A model generated the notes under the pieces. It had not been told where the DNA came from. It worked only from the letters and a program-made list of their open reading frames with translations, and ran no database searches. From assembly GCF_000272005.1 (NCBI RefSeq), contig NZ_AKKU01000015.1:310001-374000 (forward strand): 64,000 nucleotides of DNA, read 5' to 3'. The stretch's first letter is position 1. Every line of letters starts with the position of its first letter. Position numbers and translations under genes: made by a program. Shown one piece after another: positions 60,845 through 64,000 of the stretch. The stretch comes from Alishewanella agri BL06. GTDB lineage: Bacteria; Pseudomonadota; Gammaproteobacteria; Enterobacterales; Alteromonadaceae.

Positions 60845-61980
60845 AACCCAAGCTCCTGCGCGAATTTAGTTACGCTGGCCGGTTTCATTCCAAGCAGCCA
60901 AGCAGCGTCACGCAACAACAACTTACCATTCAACGCTTCACTGACAACGGCCTTAGAAAACAGCTGACTAATTTGCGCCTTTTTGGTTTTAAAATAGCCT
61001 GGGCTACTATCGCTAGCTTCGCGCTCTTTAAATGCTTCTCTTTGCGCCTTAATAAAGGCTCCGTATTCACCCTCGCTAATCAATGCCAGCGTTAATGCTT
61101 TCCGCGCCAAGGCCCAGGGGCTAACATGAAAATGCGCTTCTAACTCAGGTAGGTTTTGTTGCCAGTTATCAACATCGATGCGCCAACGCGCCCGAAATTC
61201 ATCAGTAGGAACGAGTAACTCAGCTGCCACCGCGTTACAAAACCGCTCTTCCGCGCGATGACTGTTAGCATCGCCATCAGAAAGGCCGGTTTGCCCTATC
61301 CAGATATGGCATAGTTCATGGATAAGGGTAAACAATCGGGCACCGGGGGCATCAGCATGATTGACGAAGATAATTGGCGCAAACTCATCACACATCGCAA
61401 AACCACGGAATTCATCGACACTAAAAGGTCTGCTGTGATGTCCAAGACTAGATTGCCTCATCACCAAAATACCAAGCGCCTCGATTCGCTGTACTAAATC
61501 GCGGTAGTAGTCGTCCCAAGAACCCCGCTTTGGGTGAGGTGGAATGTTAAGTTTATTGCGCATATCTGCCACAACAGCTGCCACCCCATCTTCAATTCGG
61601 AAGCTCCCGACAATACTGATAGGCTCTAGCAGCTGATTACGGGCATAGTCGCGGTACCAGTCCTGACATTCCAGCATATTCTTGAGTAAATCCATCAGCT
61701 CAGTACTTGGACGCTTTAACTCTGCGGAATCCACAGTGCGTAAATCAGGGATCGGTAAATTTTCAACAGGAGGCTGACTTAAAAATAGAAAACCAAAAGG
61801 CACATGAGCTTTATTAGCAAACGCCATCGCTTGCACGAAGGTAATATCCCGCTCGCCAGCTTCCCACTCACTGACTTTTTCTTCAGTCACATTCAATTTA
61901 CGCGCAAATTCAGGCAAAGCATAGCCGGAACGCTCGCGCGCCCATGTCAGCATAGTTTTGTTGATTTTTGCGTTACTCAC
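60841..61980 (-). CDS. XRE-family HTH and ImmA/IrrE metallopeptidase fusion
   Basis: A 379-residue protein. An XRE helix-turn-helix spans about 7-60 (LPEFARKLNVTEEKVSEWEAGERD). A zinc peptidase domain has HELCH at 221-225 and a downstream glutamate near 244 (HRAEERFCNAVAAELLVP). ImmA/IrrE peptidases cleave repressors in response to stress. Fused to HTH and paired with DUF4411, it probably acts as the antitoxin/regulator half, repressing the pair. The last 80 residues may contact the partner. It overlaps DUF4411 by 4 bp. Confidence 0.88.
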   Translation of the reverse strand: MSNAKINKTMLTWARERSGYALPEFARKLNVTEEKVSEWEAGERDITFVQAMAFANKAHVPFGFLFLSQPPVENLPIPDLRTVDSAELKRPSTELMDLLKNMLECQDWYRDYARNQLLEPISIVGSFRIEDGVAAVVADMRNKLNIPPHPKRGSWDDYYRDLVQRIEALGILVMRQSSLGHHSRPFSVDEFRGFAMCDEFAPIIFVNHADAPGARLFTLIHELCHIWIGQTGLSDGDANSHRAEERFCNAVAAELLVPTDEFRARWRIDVDNWQQNLPELEAHFHVSPWALARKALTLALISEGEYGAFIKAQREAFKEREASDSSPGYFKTKKAQISQLFSKAVVSEALNGKLLLRDAAWLLGMKPASVTKFAQELGF

Positions 61981-62064
61981 TGATGCTACCTTTTTGAACC
62001 AAATACCAGAATCACTATGAAATTATAAACTGCTGCACCTAAGAGTGCTATGCTCAACAAGCCA

Positions 62065-62202
62065 TCATTTAAATTCACTAAATTGACTTAAACCAATCAG
62101 GTCAATAGTCACTTCACCGAGTGTATATGGAAGCGTTGCCGCACCTGAACCTGATGCGAAGCTAATGAGTAAAACGGCAAAAATAAAGTTAAATATTTTC
62201 AA
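62065..62202 (-). CDS. Possible 45-residue exported peptide with TTG start
   Basis: A short frame starting at TTG with AAGGAC nine bases upstream. It encodes KIFNFIFAVLLISFASGSGA, a good signal peptide, then a 23-residue mature part (ATLPYTLGEVTIDLIGLSQF and a few polar residues). It lies 21 bp downstream of the AT-rich lipoprotein gene and would be co-transcribed. It is too short for confident gene calling. I do not recognise it; it could be an exported signal, a small toxin, or a chance frame. Confidence 0.4.
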   Translation of the reverse strand: MKIFNFIFAVLLISFASGSGAATLPYTLGEVTIDLIGLSQFSEFK

Positions 62203-62223
62203 TTCTAAAGTCCTTTTTCTAAA

Positions 62224-62811
62224 TTAAATGCTTCTACAACGTTCATCTATAACTTGGTTGAAAGCTCGATCTGCTACAAGCTGTCTCATACTATCTCTTA
62301 CTGGGCGGGCCCACATTTTCACATCTCTTTGTAGCTCAAATGTTCCCGGAGTATATTCCCCCACAACCCGCTTAATAAAATAGGTTGCGTCACCACTCTT
62401 CAAAGTATAAGTCGCATCAACTCGGTGAGTCATGGCACTGAAACTCTGTACCATACCCACAAACTGAATTTGTGCTGAAAGCTTGCATGTAGAGTCTTTA
62501 TCCCTAAGCATGATTTCAGTTAAAGCTGATTCTGTTTCAGCCTGAATGATTTGATTGATTGGTTGAGCAAAAACCAGCTGTTGTCTACCACCATCAGGAT
62601 CGCAAAATGGGCAACCAATAACGGAAGTTGCATACTGAGTTATGTTCCTATGAGGTTTATACTCAAAATCAGTAACAACAATATTTGGTAAGTTTTTGTT
62701 TAAACTGATGGGCGAATCAACAACACTGCCTGACATATTGTAGTGTAAAGGCCTCATAGTACAGGCAGATAAAAGGGGAATTGCAAGCAGAACAGGTAAC
62801 AACTTAAACAT
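62224..62811 (-). CDS. Lipoprotein of unknown function (acquired region)
   Basis: A 195-residue lipoprotein with lipobox LSAC (MFKLLPVLLAIPLLSACTM). Five cysteines are visible in the mature chain, including GCPFCDPDGG, a CxxC pair. It resembles the size and layout of small outer-membrane lipoproteins of unknown role (SALTEIMLRDKDSTCKLSAQI...). Its base composition is noticeably AT-richer than the core genes to the left. No partner enzyme is recognised nearby. Confidence 0.68.
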   Translation of the reverse strand: MFKLLPVLLAIPLLSACTMRPLHYNMSGSVVDSPISLNKNLPNIVVTDFEYKPHRNITQYATSVIGCPFCDPDGGRQQLVFAQPINQIIQAETESALTEIMLRDKDSTCKLSAQIQFVGMVQSFSAMTHRVDATYTLKSGDATYFIKRVVGEYTPGTFELQRDVKMWARPVRDSMRQLVADRAFNQVIDERCRSI

Positions 62812-62898
62812 TTACAGACTCCATAATTTACAACTTTTCCATAAAAAAACTTAATAAAGCTTCGACCTAAAAATGAACAACTCGCCAACTTAGAAAAG

Positions 62899-63597
62899 CT
62901 ATTTAATTTTTAAATTATCCTTAAAATACCCATTATCTTGCAAGTAAATTAACGCATTGTATATACCTCGGAAAATATCTAATTGATTGGCACCAAAAGT
63001 ATATCTTCCAGAAATTAGATCAAGGTTATTAATTTCAGGTGTAACTGCTTTAACTTTAACATTAGCTTCAGGGCCGAAAGTTAATGGATATCGATATCTC
63101 GGCAGAGTTGTGTTAATGAGACCCCATCGCTGCCAAGGTTCTGTTTTATTAATGTTGTAGCATTCGTTTCCAATTATCTTCTCAAGCGTAATTAATAAAT
63201 CACGAACAGGAGCAATACATTTATCCACTTTAATCGAATTTAATTCACTCAAATAACATAAAATTAAATCTGAGTAACTTATCTCATCTCGCCCAGTATC
63301 AACGAACTCATTAATTATTCCGAAGAAAGCATCATGATTGAAGTCCCCTGCTTCGTTATTTAGGTGGCAAACTCTAACTTCAAGGCATTGCTCCACTATT
63401 TTTAGTAAGCTTTTCCAAGTTCTTACCTTGTGCGGTCGTAAACCAAGATAGAGTTCCGAGGGTAAAAAATCATTCTCCTCAAACAATGTAAATAAAGCAT
63501 TTAAACTCTTTGTTTCTTCCCAATAAATTTGTGGCCGTGAATCTTCATCTGCCAAATACTTAGCTTCAATTTCCGCTAAAAATACGTCTTTACTCAT
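62899..63597 (-). CDS. Unknown 232-residue protein downstream of hsdR
   Basis: A soluble, acidic protein without signal peptide, membrane helix or known motif. Distinct parts are a charged N-terminal helix region (SKDVFLAEIEAKYLADEDSR), a Leu/Phe-rich centre and a Pro/Tyr-rich stretch (LINTTLPRYRYPLTFGP). It is strongly AT-rich with rare-looking codons compared with core genes, which points to horizontal acquisition. It starts 17 bp after the hsdR stop in the same direction and is probably co-transcribed, making it a candidate restriction-associated accessory gene. Confidence 0.65.
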   Translation of the reverse strand: MSKDVFLAEIEAKYLADEDSRPQIYWEETKSLNALFTLFEENDFLPSELYLGLRPHKVRTWKSLLKIVEQCLEVRVCHLNNEAGDFNHDAFFGIINEFVDTGRDEISYSDLILCYLSELNSIKVDKCIAPVRDLLITLEKIIGNECYNINKTEPWQRWGLINTTLPRYRYPLTFGPEANVKVKAVTPEINNLDLISGRYTFGANQLDIFRGIYNALIYLQDNGYFKDNLKIK

Positions 63598-63614
63598 AAA
63601 ATTCCTTTTTAATA

Positions 63615-64000
63615 TTAATTAGCCAACAACCGCAATATCAGCCGCGCAAAGTCTTTACCCTTCTGCTGTGATGCAAGCACTTCTGTAGCGAGCTTTTCGT
63701 TGTCCGTCATCATATCCAGGATGGTATCGGTAACCAGCTGCGGGAAGCGGCCATACATCACTTCATCAGGCGTGTGCTTGCTGATCTGTGCCATGGTAGG
63801 CTCGTCCTTGGTAATACGCTCTGCCACGCCACGGGCGAAATGCAGCTTGTCATCATCACTTACTTCAGCGCCAAATAAGTCGTTGAGGGCGTCGATAATT
63901 TCAGATAGCTTTTTCTTCTCAGGGTCGTGCGCTTTACCACTGCCGACTTCGGTAATGCCTTTCAAGTAAGGGCCATCTTCTTCCCCTAAGCGAATGGCCA
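63615..64000 (-). CDS. hsdR: Type I restriction enzyme R subunit, C-terminal part (truncated by window)
   Basis: About 128 C-terminal residues; the frame stays open to the window edge, reading AIRLGEEDGPYLKGITEVGSG and onward. The conserved tail includes KKKLSEIIDALNDLFGAEVSDDDKLHFARGVAERI and ends DFARLILRLLAN. It matches the C-terminal helical domain of HsdR proteins that docks the motor subunit to the methylase. Nuclease and helicase motifs lie outside the window. Its GC content is like the core genes, unlike the AT-rich gene after it. Confidence 0.75.
   Translation of the reverse strand, partial: AIRLGEEDGPYLKGITEVGSGKAHDPEKKKLSEIIDALNDLFGAEVSDDDKLHFARGVAERITKDEPTMAQISKHTPDEVMYGRFPQLVTDTILDMMTDNEKLATEVLASQQKGKDFARLILRLLAN

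Overview
The window looks like a chromosomal segment of an aerobic, motile, biopolymer-degrading gammaproteobacterium of the Rheinheimera / Alishewanella / Arsukibacterium type (Alteromonadales-Chromatiales border). This is inferred from gene content: prlC next to rsmJ, a glrK-qseG-glrR block, paired bacterioferritins, several TonB-dependent receptors, a pectate lyase and many long-armed chemoreceptors. No rRNA, tRNA, CRISPR array, transposase or prophage gene was recognised. Almost all the DNA has uniform, moderately GC-rich coding style. The exception is about 61.9-63.6 kb, which is visibly AT-rich and probably acquired.

Layout. 0-2.8 kb: tail of a polysaccharide/LPS region with three glycosyltransferases. 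2.8-7.5 kb: a leftward housekeeping run (peroxiredoxin, rsmJ, Tag-like glycosylase, lipoprotein, prlC), divergent from gor. 9-13.4 kb: a PAS-PAS-GGDEF diguanylate cyclase and a pitrilysin-like lipoprotein protease. 13.6-20.4 kb: a zinc-scarcity locus with two ZnuD-like TonB receptors, a COG0523 GTPase and DUF1826, linked by three copies of a 15-bp operator resembling the Zur box. 20.5-22.3 kb: an apparent Fur-controlled ~90-nt small RNA, a cysteine-rich unknown protein and two complementary bacterioferritin subunits. 22.4-35.4 kb: mixed metabolic and secreted enzymes (S10 peptidase, M23 peptidase, pectate lyase, amidohydrolase, hibernation factor, SpoU methyltransferase, cysM, EamA transporter, PhoX with a Pho box, ElaA). 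35.4-43 kb: iron uptake, with a Fur-controlled operon (TonB receptor, PepSY membrane protein, DUF2271, DUF4198), then a FecA-like receptor and a PiuC-like oxygenase. 43-46.2 kb: two thioesterases, gamma-glutamyltransferase and DUF2288. 46.2-50.3 kb: the GlrR/QseG/GlrK signalling operon, with a small membrane-protein gene just upstream that has a textbook sigma-54 promoter and two GlrR-like boxes. 50.3-58.5 kb: adenosine deaminase, two chemoreceptors and a GbsR-type regulator with cydAB behind an FNR-type box. 58.5-64 kb: small unknown genes running into a defence-like island (DUF4411 PIN plus ImmA/IrrE module, three unknown small genes, and the 3' end of a type I restriction HsdR gene).

The strongest leads for new biology are: (1) the sigma-54/GlrR-controlled 62-residue membrane protein, at the position where enterobacteria carry the GlmY sRNA; (2) the Fur-box sRNA candidate beside the bacterioferritin genes; (3) the Zur-like operator set; and (4) the AT-rich unknown genes, including a 45-residue secreted peptide, between hsdR and the ImmA/IrrE-DUF4411 pair. 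All functional assignments come from reading translated sequence and remembered family motifs. No database search was run.
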